This document shows positions 9,303 to 18,158 of a stretch of DNA of 64,000 nucleotides, in pieces. The notes beneath the pieces were generated by a model. That model was not told where the DNA came from and ran no database searches. It was given only the letters and a program-made list of their open reading frames with translations. Each line of letters begins with the position of its first letter. The stretch's first letter is position 1. Made by a program: the position numbers and the translations under genes. This DNA comes from UBA8437 sp964646205 (GTDB taxonomy: Bacteria; Planctomycetota; Planctomycetia; Planctomycetales; Planctomycetaceae): NCBI GenBank assembly GCA_964646205.1, contig CAZYAZ010000013.1, positions 25,435-89,434 on the forward strand, read 5' to 3'.

Positions 9303-10990
9303 TTACCGACGTAATCGCGGAAGAACGCCCGGCTCGATTCCAGGTCGGGGATCAGGCAGGGGTGCTTGTATTGTTCGAGAGTGCCGCCTTGGTCCTTGCG
9401 TCGATTCGTGGTGAACCGTGACCAGGTGCCGGCGACGATTCGCGTCAGTTCCAGCGGTGCCAGGCGTCCCGATTGACGTTTGTCCCGGTATTCGATGTTG
9501 GTTTCCTGAAGATGCTGGTCGATTTTCGCGGCCAGGCGGTTCCAGGAATCGGTGTGGCGAGAATCGGACTCTTCGATCACCAGTCGGTATCCCGGTGGTT
9601 CTCCCCAGACCGGCATCGCGGTGTACTGGTCCAGTTCGAGGTTGAGTTCGTCAGTGCAGAACCGGACCGATTCGACGATCTGTGATTCGGAGAGTTTCTC
9701 GCCGGTGATGTTGGAGATGTGGGCACCCTTGTGCAGGAAGCGTAAGAGAGGAGTGGTGCCATAGTGTCCGGTGCAGCGGACCACGTCGCAGATGTCGTAT
9801 CGGTAGAAGCCCGATCCGGTGGTCAGCAGGATGTAGTAATCGTTGCCGGCTTCCAGTTGATGGGCTTCAAGGATTGTGGGGTTGTTGGTGCCGTACTCGT
9901 CGGCTGGAATGAATTCGTAGTAATTGGACATCACATCAAGCACGCCGTCACAGGAGTTGTCTTGCAGTGGGATCGTCATCCGTCCTTCGCTGGCGTGCAG
10001 GCCGTGATCCCTGGCGGGCACATTTCCAAAGCAATCATGGACGGCGTCCATGTAGGCGGCACAACTGCCGCCGGTCCACACAGCCAGAAAACGCATCGCG
10101 TTCCAGTAGTCCCTGGGATACAGATGACCAGTTTGTTCAACAATCCGGTCCAGTTCCGCAGCGCGTTGCCGCTGTGGTTGCAGGTTCTGGGTCAGGCTGG
10201 AACGGATGTCATCAGCGATGTCGAAATCGGCACTGATGGTGCCATCGGCGATGTCGCGAATCAGTGATTCGCAGTGGTTGTTGGCAAACTGGGCCACTCG
10301 CAGCAGTGTGCTGGGATTGGCGGTGGTGACCATGCCGACCCGTGCGTCGGCGATTGCCGATCTCATCGAGGCATAGTACTTCGCTTCGGGGTCCTCGATC
10401 CGCGCGACATCGAAGGGAATGGTGTACATGTTGCGGACGACAAATTTCGACTGCATGCGAATTGCCAGCCCGCTGATGTTGCCACAGGGAATCCCGCCGC
10501 TGGTGTGGAATTGCTCGAGTTGGCTGACGAACTGAACAATGTTGCCGCCTGTTGCGGCACGATGGTCGTCGTAGGCGAAGATTGCCCAGATTTTCCAGCC
10601 GCGGCGATAGTCGTCCAGGAAGCGGCGACTGACGGGGATGAACTTGGCATCAGCGGTTGTGCCGCTGCTGAGTGTGAACATCAGCAGTGGGTTCTCGGGG
10701 CCGAGCATTGCCGCCTGGTGGCCGGTCTTGAGTTGTTCGATCCAGGGCTGATAGAGGTCGTAGTCGGTCACCCCGATGGAGTGACGGAACGCATCAGAAT
10801 CGCTCACACGGTCCAGGCCATGCTCTTGGCAGAACTCGCTACTGCCGTTGAGCCTGAGCAGTTCGCGCAACACGGCATGCTGCGTGCCGCGGCAATCGGT
10901 AGTGGCGGCCAGAAATCGCCGCCCGGAACGCCTCATCCGCTTTCGCGGCAGTGCGCCCGCCAACGATTGCAAAGTGGAGCGGATGTCCAT
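9299..10990 (-). CDS. GH3 auxin-responsive-promoter family protein (acyl-acid amido synthetase-like)
   Basis: A 563-residue protein of the GH3 branch of the firefly-luciferase/acyl-adenylate superfamily. The nucleotide-binding motif 'LSSGTTADAKFIPVS' is near residue 109, 'YWNAMRFLAVWTGGSCAAY' is central, and 'TTGSGFYRYDICDVVRCTG' with 'NITGEKLSE' form the later ATP motifs. Plant GH3 enzymes adenylate a carboxylic acid (auxin, jasmonate) and join it to an amino acid; bacterial members mostly have unknown substrates. The gene follows the PVC small basic protein by 48 bases on the same strand and overlaps the stop of prs. Catalytic motifs look intact, so I expect an active ligase, substrate unknown. 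Confidence 0.85.
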   Translation of the reverse strand: MDIRSTLQSLAGALPRKRMRRSGRRFLAATTDCRGTQHAVLRELLRLNGSSEFCQEHGLDRVSDSDAFRHSIGVTDYDLYQPWIEQLKTGHQAAMLGPENPLLMFTLSSGTTADAKFIPVSRRFLDDYRRGWKIWAIFAYDDHRAATGGNIVQFVSQLEQFHTSGGIPCGNISGLAIRMQSKFVVRNMYTIPFDVARIEDPEAKYYASMRSAIADARVGMVTTANPSTLLRVAQFANNHCESLIRDIADGTISADFDIADDIRSSLTQNLQPQRQRAAELDRIVEQTGHLYPRDYWNAMRFLAVWTGGSCAAYMDAVHDCFGNVPARDHGLHASEGRMTIPLQDNSCDGVLDVMSNYYEFIPADEYGTNNPTILEAHQLEAGNDYYILLTTGSGFYRYDICDVVRCTGHYGTTPLLRFLHKGAHISNITGEKLSESQIVESVRFCTDELNLELDQYTAMPVWGEPPGYRLVIEESDSRHTDSWNRLAAKIDQHLQETNIEYRDKRQSGRLAPLELTRIVAGTWSRFTTNRRKDQGGTLEQYKHPCLIPDLESSRAFFRDYVGN

Positions 10991-11038
10991 GGTCGCAGGG
11001 AATTAAGAACGATGGTCGAACCAGAAACCGGATCCGGT

Positions 11039-11287
11039 CTATTCGTCCTCCTCGGTCGACTCGGTCGTCTCCATTGTCTCGTCGACCAGTTCCTCTTCTT
11101 CCTTCTTTTTCTTCTTCTTTCGCCCGAGCGAACTTTTGATGACCCGGACCTTGGGAAGTCCAAAGGGACTCTGGCCGTCCTGCCAGCGATCTTCGAATTG
11201 TAGTCTCTCGATCCGTTCGTTTCTCTTCAACACGTTGCGCATCCGCAGGAGATGTCCCTTGCGTCGAAGGCTCTTGTCAATCGTCAC
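11039..11287 (-). CDS. Small basic protein, PVC-superphylum signature type
   Basis: An 82-residue protein with a strongly basic body: 'MTIDKSLRRKGHLLRMRNV', 'LKRNERIERLQFEDRW', 'SPFGLPKVRVIK' and a run 'GRKKKKKKEEEELVDE', ending in an acidic Thr/Glu tail. The 'SLRRKG..R.RNVLKR.ERI' and 'SPFGLPK' blocks match what I remember of a conserved lysine-rich protein found in Planctomycetes, Verrucomicrobia and Chlamydiae and proposed to bind ribosomes or RNA. It is complete. It precedes the GH3 gene by 48 bases, so the pair may be co-transcribed. The exact cellular role is not settled as far as I know. Confidence 0.8.
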   Translation of the reverse strand: MTIDKSLRRKGHLLRMRNVLKRNERIERLQFEDRWQDGQSPFGLPKVRVIKSSLGRKKKKKKEEEELVDETMETTESTEEDE

Positions 11288-11436
11288 CGTGGCGTCTCCC
11301 CGGGTCGGCGCGGTAGAGTCGGTCCAGACGAATTTCGAGTTGCACTGGCGGGACCGACACCAAGTGCTCAGAACCCAATCGTAGGACGAGTGTGTTCCGA
11401 ATGCAACCGCTGGTTTTCGGGCATCGATGAACTGTC

Positions 11437-13011
11437 ATGGGACTGTTTCACACTGAATTTGCGACGATCGACTGGATCATCGTCGTGGTGTATCTGACCG
11501 GTTCGATTCTGATCGGACTGTGGGCCAACCGGTATGTGGGGGGGTTGAGTGACTACCTGGTGGCCGGGCGGACGCTGAGGATTCGCCTGGCATTGGCGAC
11601 AATGACCGGTACCGAGTTGGGGCTCGTCACGGTCATGTACGTGTCCGAACTGGGATACACCAAGCAGTTTGCCTCGTTGTACCTGGCGGTGATCGAGGTG
11701 TTGGGCCTGGCGGTGATCGGGGCCACCGGCCTGGTCGTGTATCGCTTGCGACAGGAAGCGGTGCTGACTGTGCCGGAGTATTACCAGCGACGGTATTCGC
11801 AAACGGTCCGTGTTGTGGGGGCGGTGATGATGGTCCTCGCAGGCGTGCTCAACATGGGGGTGTTCCTCAAGGCGGGCTCGCTGTTCCTGGTCGGTGTGAC
11901 CGGACTCGATGACCCGATGGCACTCAAGTTGATCATGACCGGCTTGCTGCTGCTGGTGTTGTTCTACACCGTCCTGGGAGGGATGGTGTCGGTGGTCATC
12001 ACCGACCTGATCCAATTCCTCGTGCTGGGAGTAGGGGCACTGGTGGTCAGTTTTTTCGTCCTGGATGAACTGGGCGGCATTGGCGGCCTGTGGGACCTCA
12101 GCGGGACGACGTACGTGAATCCGCTGCTGGGCGACAATCCGGTGACCAGCCAGGAAGCTGATGGAGTGGGGCCCTGGATGTTGATGGCCCAGTGGTTGAC
12201 CCTGTCGATCGCCGTCATGCTCTGGCCCGCGACCGTCTCACGGACGCTCGCGGTGAAAACGCCGACTGTGGCCCGGAAACTGTATCTCTTCAGTTCGATT
12301 CCCTTTCTTGCCCGACGGACACTGCCTGCCCTGTGGGGCATTGGCGCGTTCGCATATTTTGCCGCCCACGCTGACCTGGGCAGCGAGTTTCAACAGGCAA
12401 TTGATTCGAAGAACATTTCCACGCTCTCGGCCATGCCGTTGTACCTGGCCAAGATCATTCCCAGCGGTCTGCTGGGAATCGTCACTGCGGCGATGCTGGC
12501 GGCTTTCATGTCGACCCACGACAGTTACCTGTTGTGCTGGAGTGGCGTTGTGGCACAGGACATCGTGGCCCCACTGTGTGGTGGACTCAGTGATCGGGGA
12601 CGCGTGATGGTGACACGAGTCAGCATTGTGGTGATCGGCGCGTTCCTTTTGTTCTGGGGACTGTGGTACGAGGTCGGGCAGGAACTGTGGGACTACCTGG
12701 CTATCACCGGGACGGTGTATCTCTCGGGAGCGCTGCCGGTCATTGTCGGGGGGCTGTACTGGCGTCGAGCCAGTTCGGCTGGTGCCCTGGCAGCCCTGGT
12801 CTGCGGCGTGATGGGGGTTTGTGGATTGCCCCAGGTGATTGATGCGATCAACTCGAGATTTTTCGCCGATCCGGATGGATTCCAGGTGTTCCCGGCGTTG
12901 ATGATGCTGGTGACGATGGCCACACCAACCTTGATCTTCATTCCCATTTCAATACTGGTTCCCGATAGACAGCAAGTTGACGGTTCGGACACCCAGGAGG
13001 TGACCTCGTGA
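11437..13011 (+). CDS. Sodium:solute symporter (SSS family)
   Basis: A 524-residue transporter with about 13 membrane segments. The N-terminal 'DWIIVVVYLTGSILIGLWA' and 'GGLSDYLVAGRTLRI', the block 'LVTVMYVSELGYTKQFASL' and 'MLAAFMSTHDSYLLCWSGV' are typical of the SSS/LeuT-fold family that couples Na+ entry to import of sugars, amino acids, vitamins or carboxylates. The substrate cannot be told. Its 3' end overlaps a 60-residue one-helix membrane protein (GTGA), which looks like an accessory subunit. A separate SSS gene at 28408 also has a small membrane partner. Confidence 0.88.
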   Translation: MGLFHTEFATIDWIIVVVYLTGSILIGLWANRYVGGLSDYLVAGRTLRIRLALATMTGTELGLVTVMYVSELGYTKQFASLYLAVIEVLGLAVIGATGLVVYRLRQEAVLTVPEYYQRRYSQTVRVVGAVMMVLAGVLNMGVFLKAGSLFLVGVTGLDDPMALKLIMTGLLLLVLFYTVLGGMVSVVITDLIQFLVLGVGALVVSFFVLDELGGIGGLWDLSGTTYVNPLLGDNPVTSQEADGVGPWMLMAQWLTLSIAVMLWPATVSRTLAVKTPTVARKLYLFSSIPFLARRTLPALWGIGAFAYFAAHADLGSEFQQAIDSKNISTLSAMPLYLAKIIPSGLLGIVTAAMLAAFMSTHDSYLLCWSGVVAQDIVAPLCGGLSDRGRVMVTRVSIVVIGAFLLFWGLWYEVGQELWDYLAITGTVYLSGALPVIVGGLYWRRASSAGALAALVCGVMGVCGLPQVIDAINSRFFADPDGFQVFPALMMLVTMATPTLIFIPISILVPDRQQVDGSDTQEVTS

Positions 13012-13190
13012 GTGATTCGATCTGGCGGGTGGTTTGGATGGGAATCCTGGGTGCCGGACTCATAGGAATGGCCGGATTGTTACTGGTCGTTGGAGTTGGT
13101 TCGGTGCGTGAATTGCGCCAGTCGTTGGAGGAATTGAAACCGGGGGACGATCTGGATGAGGCCGAGAGCCCAGTTGACCCGGTGGAGTGA
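13008..13190 (+). CDS. Small single-helix membrane protein, partner of the upstream symporter
   Basis: A 60-residue protein starting with GTG inside the last codons of the symporter gene (GTGA overlap), so translation is coupled. It has one hydrophobic segment at about 8-30 ('WMGILGAGLIGMAGLLLVVG') followed by a short amphipathic stretch and an acidic tail. No family is recognised. The coupling suggests it assembles with or stabilises the symporter. Confidence 0.7.
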   Translation: MSDSIWRVVWMGILGAGLIGMAGLLLVVGVGSVRELRQSLEELKPGDDLDEAESPVDPVE

Positions 13191-13305
13191 ACCGATCCTC
13201 CTGTTTAGTGGCAAATGGTCTTCTCAGATGGGTCCGGCTGGAGTAGTTTAGGCACCACGTTGTCACGAGATGCCATGGCGGCGTTTTTCTCGGAGTTACG
13301 TAACG

Positions 13306-13767
13306 ATGCAGTGTCCGTTTTGCCGTTACGACGAGACAAAGGTGGTCGATTCTCGGACCAGCCAGCCTCATGCGATTCGTCGTCGCCGCGAGTGTCTGGG
13401 TTGTGAACGTCGGTTCACGACGTACGAGAAGATCGAAGAATCTCCCTTGCGGGTGATCAAGAAGGATGGTTCCCGGGTTCCGTTTGATCGTGAGCGGATT
13501 CGCGCGGGGCTCGAGAAAGCCTGCTACAAGCGTCCGGTCAGTGACGACCAGATCGAGGGAGTGATTAACGCGGTCGAGCAGGAAGTCCACCAGGGTTTCG
13601 ACCGTGAAATTCCGTCTCGGGAAATCGGCGAACTGGTGTTTGGCCGGCTGCGTGAAGTCGACCAGGTGGCGTTTGTCCGCTTCGCGTCGGTGTATCGAGA
13701 GTTCAAGGATGTCAATGACTTCGTTGAAGAACTCGAACCGATGCTCAGAGATGTGGATCGTCAGTAG
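13306..13767 (+). CDS. nrdR: Transcriptional repressor NrdR
   Basis: A 153-residue zinc-ribbon/ATP-cone repressor that senses dATP/ATP and shuts off ribonucleotide reductase genes. The start is the ATG at 13306, preceded by CGGAG; the protein then begins 'MQCPFCRYDETKVVDSR', exactly as in the family. The four zinc Cys are in 'CPFC' and 'CLGC', followed by 'ERRFTTYEKIE'. The ATP cone begins at 'VIKKDGSRVPFDRERIRAG' and ends with 'FVRFASVYREFKDV'. No nrd genes are in the window, so its NrdR boxes would be elsewhere. It is separated from the next gene by 68 bases. Confidence 0.96.
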   Translation: MQCPFCRYDETKVVDSRTSQPHAIRRRRECLGCERRFTTYEKIEESPLRVIKKDGSRVPFDRERIRAGLEKACYKRPVSDDQIEGVINAVEQEVHQGFDREIPSREIGELVFGRLREVDQVAFVRFASVYREFKDVNDFVEELEPMLRDVDRQ

Positions 13768-13835
13768 CCCCGGTTTTCGGGAGTTGCCCAAGAGACATTG
13801 ACTCGTTTGGTGCGGATCGAGATGATCCCTGCGCC

Positions 13836-15359
13836 ATGTCGTATGAGTTGGTCGAGATTGTCCGGGGGGCCGGTCATCCGCGTCTGTTGGTCGTGGGTGA
13901 TCTGGTGCTGGACCGTTACACCTGGGCGGACGCTGAACGTATCAGCCAGGAGGCCCCGGTGATGCTCCTCCGGGAGGATCGCCGCGAGTCTCGTCTTGGC
14001 GGTGCAGCCAACGTGGCCAACATGCTTCGCGGGCTCGAAGCCGAAGTGGTGATGTGTGGAGTGGTTGGTGACGACGAAGACGGCCGTGAGATGCGGTACC
14101 AGTTGGAACAGGCTGGCATCGGAACCGGGTTGGTCGTGACGGACAAGGAGCGGCCGACAACCGTCAAGACGCGCGTGATCGGCCGCGCCCAACACCGTCA
14201 TCCTCACCAGGTCCTCCGCGTTGATCGTGAGTCTCGCGAGCCCCTGGGTGGGGTGATCGCCGAGGAAATGGTCGCCGCATTGGAGCGGACGATTCGCATG
14301 GCCGAACCGGACAACCAGATCGACGCGGTGTTGGTTTCGGACTACGCCAAGGGGGTCTGTACGCCCGAATTGCTGGCCGCAGTTGTTGCGATGAGCCGCG
14401 AGTCGGGAATACCGGTGATCGTTGATCCAGCCGCGGGGGCGGATTATCGCTGTTACCGTGGTGCCACTGCGATCACTCCCAACCGAACCGAGACCGCTCG
14501 GGCCACCGGGCAACAGGTGGTGACGATCGAGGATGGCATGGCGGCTGCGATCACGTTGCGTGCCGATCTGGATCTCGACACGGCGTTTGTGACGCTCGAC
14601 AGCGACGGGATCGTGTTGGCCGATTCCCAGGACACCGCTCGCCATGTCCCCACCCGTCGTAGGGAGGTCTACGACATTACCGGTGCTGGCGACATGGTTT
14701 TGGCCACGATCGGACTATCGGCCGCCGCGGGTTGTGATCCCGAAACCATGGCTCGTTTGGCCAATACGGCCGGTGGGCTGGAGGTGGAGAAGATTGGCGT
14801 CGTCACGGTGACGCGTGGCGAGATGATTGCCGACCTGTTGGGTGGGCCACGTTCGGCCGGTGAGAAGATTCATTCACGTGAGACATTGTGCGGATTGCTG
14901 GAAGCTCGAAGGGATTCGGGCCAACGCGTGGTGTTGACCAACGGTTGCTTCGACCTGTTGCACGCCGGTCACCTGGCGTGTCTCGAGCAGGCCGCGGCCG
15001 AGGGCGATTGCCTGGTCGTGGCTGTCAACAGCGACGCCAGTGTGCGGGGCTTGGCCAAGGGGCCAGGACGGCCGATCATCGCCGAAAACCAGCGAGCGGC
15101 GATGCTCGCTGGCCTTGAGGTGGTTGACTACGTGGTGATTTTTGACGAAGCGACCCCCGAGTCTCTCATCGAGGCGCTCCGCCCCGATGTCCTGGTCAAG
15201 GGCGGGACATACGCGGTCGAGGAAATTGTGGGTCGTGAATTGGTCGAATCGTATGGAGGCGTGGCCAAGCCGCTCGGGCTGGTTCCCGGTTTGTCGACCA
15301 GCCAGATCGTGGCCCGGATTTACGAAGCCGAACAGTGTGAAATAAGACGAGCGGGCTAA
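13836..15359 (+). CDS. hldE: Bifunctional heptose-7-phosphate kinase / heptose-1-phosphate adenylyltransferase
   Basis: A 507-residue two-domain enzyme of ADP-heptose synthesis for the LPS inner core. Domain 1 (about 1-330) is a PfkB-type sugar kinase: 'LLVVGDLVLDRYTWADAER', 'SRLGGAANVANMLRGLEAE', 'VLVSDYAKGVCTPELL' and the anion-hole motif 'DITGAGDMVLAT'. Domain 2 (about 345-507) is a nucleotidyltransferase with 'LTNGCFDLLHAGHLACLEQ' (HxGH) and 'VVAVNSDASVRGLAKGPGR'. Both active sites look intact. It begins an envelope run: the heptosyltransferase starts 35 bases later, then an LPS-kinase-like gene. This is direct evidence for heptose-containing LPS. Confidence 0.95.
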   Translation: MSYELVEIVRGAGHPRLLVVGDLVLDRYTWADAERISQEAPVMLLREDRRESRLGGAANVANMLRGLEAEVVMCGVVGDDEDGREMRYQLEQAGIGTGLVVTDKERPTTVKTRVIGRAQHRHPHQVLRVDRESREPLGGVIAEEMVAALERTIRMAEPDNQIDAVLVSDYAKGVCTPELLAAVVAMSRESGIPVIVDPAAGADYRCYRGATAITPNRTETARATGQQVVTIEDGMAAAITLRADLDLDTAFVTLDSDGIVLADSQDTARHVPTRRREVYDITGAGDMVLATIGLSAAAGCDPETMARLANTAGGLEVEKIGVVTVTRGEMIADLLGGPRSAGEKIHSRETLCGLLEARRDSGQRVVLTNGCFDLLHAGHLACLEQAAAEGDCLVVAVNSDASVRGLAKGPGRPIIAENQRAAMLAGLEVVDYVVIFDEATPESLIEALRPDVLVKGGTYAVEEIVGRELVESYGGVAKPLGLVPGLSTSQIVARIYEAEQCEIRRAG

Positions 15360-15394
15360 CGGGCTAACGGGACGAGGGCAGTCGGGGGAATGTC

Positions 15395-16432
15395 ATGAAG
15401 ATTGCCGTCTATCTGCCCAACTGGATCGGTGATGCCGTGATGGCGACTCCGGCCCTGGCGGCAATTCGCGGCCAGTGGCCCGGGGCTGAAGTTGTCGGGG
15501 TGCTGCGTCCCTATGTCGCGGACGTTCTGGACGGAACAGGGCTTGTCGATCGAGTGATCGAATGGGATCCGCGAGGCGGTGACCACGACATGTCGGGGTG
15601 GCGGCTGGCGAGACGCTTGCGTCGCGAACAATTTGACGTGGCGGTGTTGCTGCCCAACTCGCTTCGATCCGCCTGGATGGCGTGGCTGTCCGGGGCTCGC
15701 CGGCGAGTCGGTTTTTCAAGGAATGGACGACGGCTGTTGCTAACCGACCCGGTGCTGCCGAAATCTCGAAACACCCCGCACCCGGTCCTGGATGAGTACC
15801 TCCGGTTGGTGGAGCCATTGGGGTGCGGATCGGCCGACCATCGAATGCACCTGTCCGTTTCGAGTCGCGACGAGGCAGACTGGCAGGCGATTCGTGCGAG
15901 TCGAAGTGATGTGTTGGGGCAGCGGCCCTACATCTGTTTCAATCCAGGGGGAGCGTTTGGAGCTGCCAAGCATTGGCCAAGTCACCTGTTCGGTGAACTC
16001 GCCCGGATGATCGTGGCCGAAACAGAAATGTCCGTCGTAGTGGTGTGTGGACCATCGGAACGTGCCGAGGCCGGTGAGATTGTTGCTGCTGCCGGCGAGT
16101 CGCGTGTCGTGTCACTGGCCGATGAGGTCCTGAGCCTGGGGCTGACCAAGGCGGTGATTTGTCATGCAGCCGCGCTGGTCACGACCGACTCGGGACCGAG
16201 GCATTTCGCGGCCCCATTCCAGGTGCCGGTGGTGACGTTGTTTGGGCCGACCCACATTGCCTGGAGCGAAACACATTTCGAAAAAGCGATTCATGTTCAA
16301 CTGGATCTGGACTGTGGCCCCTGTCAGCAGCGGACATGTCCCCTGGGGCACCATCGGTGCATGACTGAACTGGCCCCCTCTCGGGTGTACCGGGAGTTGA
16401 TGTCGTTGATGAAACAGGCTCAGGCCGCGTGA
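15395..16432 (+). CDS. waaF: ADP-heptose:LPS heptosyltransferase (GT9)
   Basis: A 345-residue GT-B fold glycosyltransferase that adds heptose to the LPS inner core on the cytoplasmic face. It starts 'MKIAVYLPNWIGDAVMATP', the family hallmark, with GGGGGA upstream of the ATG. Other motifs are 'FDVAVLLPNSLRSAWMAWL', 'NPGGAFGAAKHWPSHLFGE', 'VTTDSGPRHFAAPFQVPVV' and 'LFGPTHIAWSE', plus a Cys-rich tail 'CGPCQQRTCPLGHHRC' typical of heptosyltransferase II. It follows hldE and overlaps the next gene by four bases. WaaF (II) is favoured over WaaC (I), but exact linkage is uncertain. Confidence 0.9.
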   Translation: MKIAVYLPNWIGDAVMATPALAAIRGQWPGAEVVGVLRPYVADVLDGTGLVDRVIEWDPRGGDHDMSGWRLARRLRREQFDVAVLLPNSLRSAWMAWLSGARRRVGFSRNGRRLLLTDPVLPKSRNTPHPVLDEYLRLVEPLGCGSADHRMHLSVSSRDEADWQAIRASRSDVLGQRPYICFNPGGAFGAAKHWPSHLFGELARMIVAETEMSVVVVCGPSERAEAGEIVAAAGESRVVSLADEVLSLGLTKAVICHAAALVTTDSGPRHFAAPFQVPVVTLFGPTHIAWSETHFEKAIHVQLDLDCGPCQQRTCPLGHHRCMTELAPSRVYRELMSLMKQAQAA

Positions 16433-17280
16433 CCACAAACCGGCGTTTGACCGTGCACGATCCCACTCCAAACCTGTCATCTTTCTTGCCGATGTCCGTT
16501 CGTGGGCGCCGAGTGGTGGGTCGAGTGTGTGACGAGGAGTTGGCCGGTTGGTTCGCGGAAACCGCCGAACGGGTTCACGGGGACGATGTTTCCAACATCC
16601 TGAAACGGACCGGTCGTCGGCTGGTTTTTCGGGACGGCGACGCCGTGGTCAAGGTTGTGTTCCTGGGTTCACTGCACCGCAAACGCAAATGGCGACGTTA
16701 CGGGTACATGGAAGCAAAGAGCCTGCAGTATGCCGCCTCGCTGGGACTGACCGTTCCGCGTGTCCTGGCCCAGGGGCGGTTGCGGCGTTGGTGTGATCCA
16801 CTGGTGGCCAGCCTGCTGGCAATCGAACATCTGACAGGTCGGACAACGGTGTCATCACAACTGGCCGGTGCTGCCGATCGCGCTGCAAGGCGATGTGTGC
16901 TGGATCGGGCGGCGGCGGTATTGGTCGAATTGACCAGGACTGGTTGTTTTCACGTTGATGTTGGGCCCGACAACCTGTTTCTGCCGACTCCCGGGAGTGT
17001 CGGAACCGGTCCCGCAGTGATCGATCTGGAATACGCCGAGTTTGTTGCGCCCGGCCAGGTGACCCAATTGGTTCGGCAGGCTTCACGCTTGGCGTGCTAC
17101 TGCCGCGAGGACTGGTCCGACTTGGATTACCTCGGATGGTTTGACGGCGTGCTCGCCACCGCTCGAGAGGTGTGCGAGATCGATATGACGGGGCGTGACC
17201 TGGCGAGAAGAGAATTCGCGACGGCACTGGGGATGGCCTCGTTCCGTTGCGAGTCGACGGGACTTGTCCGTGCCGCCTGA
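16429..17280 (+). CDS. Lipopolysaccharide-core kinase-like protein (WaaP/Kdo-kinase type)
   Basis: A 283-residue protein with a eukaryotic-like small-molecule kinase fold. A candidate ATP-binding Lys lies in 'DAVVKVVFLG', a membrane-near basic patch 'RKRKWRRYGYMEAKSLQYA' follows, then 'GLTVPRVLAQGRL', the catalytic loop 'CFHVDVGPDNLFL' (HxDxxxxN) and the metal motif 'VIDLEYAEF'. WaaP and KdkA phosphorylate heptose or Kdo of the LPS core. The GTG start overlaps the heptosyltransferase stop (GTGA), which ties it to core assembly. Substrate (heptose or Kdo) is inferred from context only. Confidence 0.75.
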   Translation: MTTNRRLTVHDPTPNLSSFLPMSVRGRRVVGRVCDEELAGWFAETAERVHGDDVSNILKRTGRRLVFRDGDAVVKVVFLGSLHRKRKWRRYGYMEAKSLQYAASLGLTVPRVLAQGRLRRWCDPLVASLLAIEHLTGRTTVSSQLAGAADRAARRCVLDRAAAVLVELTRTGCFHVDVGPDNLFLPTPGSVGTGPAVIDLEYAEFVAPGQVTQLVRQASRLACYCREDWSDLDYLGWFDGVLATAREVCEIDMTGRDLARREFATALGMASFRCESTGLVRAA

Positions 17281-17438
17281 CGCAGCGTGTGATCGGCCCC
17301 GCATTTCAAGCCACGGTGTCGCGAAAACACTCGAAAACGCTCGACATTCTCGCCACGATTGACTCTAACTCGTCAGTGGTGATGCACCGATGACCGGTAC
17401 ATCACGGCTCTTCATTGGCCCACCCCGGCGCGACATCG

Positions 17439-18158
17439 ATGTCCACGCCCGTCTACATGGTGATTGCGTGTGTCGTGGCCTACCTGGTTGGTGGGATCCC
17501 CTTCGGTTACGTCGTCGGGCGGTTGGTTGGCGGATTCGATATCCGTCAGCAGGGAAGTGGGAACATTGGCGCGACCAATGTGGCTCGCGTGCTGGGATGG
17601 AAATGGGGTGTGGCGGTCCTGGTGCCCGACGCACTGAAGGGCATGCTGCCGGTGGTGACGGTGTCCACGACGATCAGCTTGTGTGTGAAAACGGTTGAAC
17701 CGGGCAGCGTGACTGTCGTGCACACTCAGGTGCTGGTGGGGTTGATCGCGATCCTGGGACACATGTACCCGTGCTGGATCGGCCTCCGAGGCGGCAAGGG
17801 AGTTGCCACGGCGTTGGGTGTGGCAATTGTGTTGGGGCCGTGGGCGACGCTGGTGGCCCTGGTGGTTTACCTGTTGACCCTGGCGATCGTTCGCATGGGC
17901 AGCCTGGCGTCATTGCTGGCGGCCCTGTCGTTTGCGATCGCCAAGACGGTGTTGATGGCGTTGGCGGGCGAATGGACCTCGCAATGGAGCCTGTCGGCAT
18001 TCACCCTGGCGGTGCCGTTGATGATCGTTTATCGACACCGCGGCAATATCGTCCGGATCATTCGTGGCGAGGAACACCGGATGGGCCAGGGGGGCGTAAA
18101 GGACCGGCCTCCCGAAGGGCCGCTCGACGAGGTCAACTCGGTCCCGGATGAACCATGA
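17439..18158 (+). CDS. plsY: Acyl-phosphate:glycerol-3-phosphate acyltransferase PlsY
   Basis: An integral membrane enzyme of about 239 residues that moves an acyl chain from acyl-phosphate to glycerol-3-phosphate, the first step of phospholipid synthesis. It carries 'AYLVGGIPFGYVVGRLVG', the G3P-binding loop 'GSGNIGATNVARVLG' and 'LRGGKGVATALGVAIVLG', with about five helices. An alternative TTG start at 17415 adds eight residues; I chose the ATG because PlsY proteins begin right at the first helix. A polar tail of about 40 residues is longer than usual. The 3' end overlaps the convergent GNAT gene by 26 bases. Confidence 0.93.
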   Translation: MSTPVYMVIACVVAYLVGGIPFGYVVGRLVGGFDIRQQGSGNIGATNVARVLGWKWGVAVLVPDALKGMLPVVTVSTTISLCVKTVEPGSVTVVHTQVLVGLIAILGHMYPCWIGLRGGKGVATALGVAIVLGPWATLVALVVYLLTLAIVRMGSLASLLAALSFAIAKTVLMALAGEWTSQWSLSAFTLAVPLMIVYRHRGNIVRIIRGEEHRMGQGGVKDRPPEGPLDEVNSVPDEP

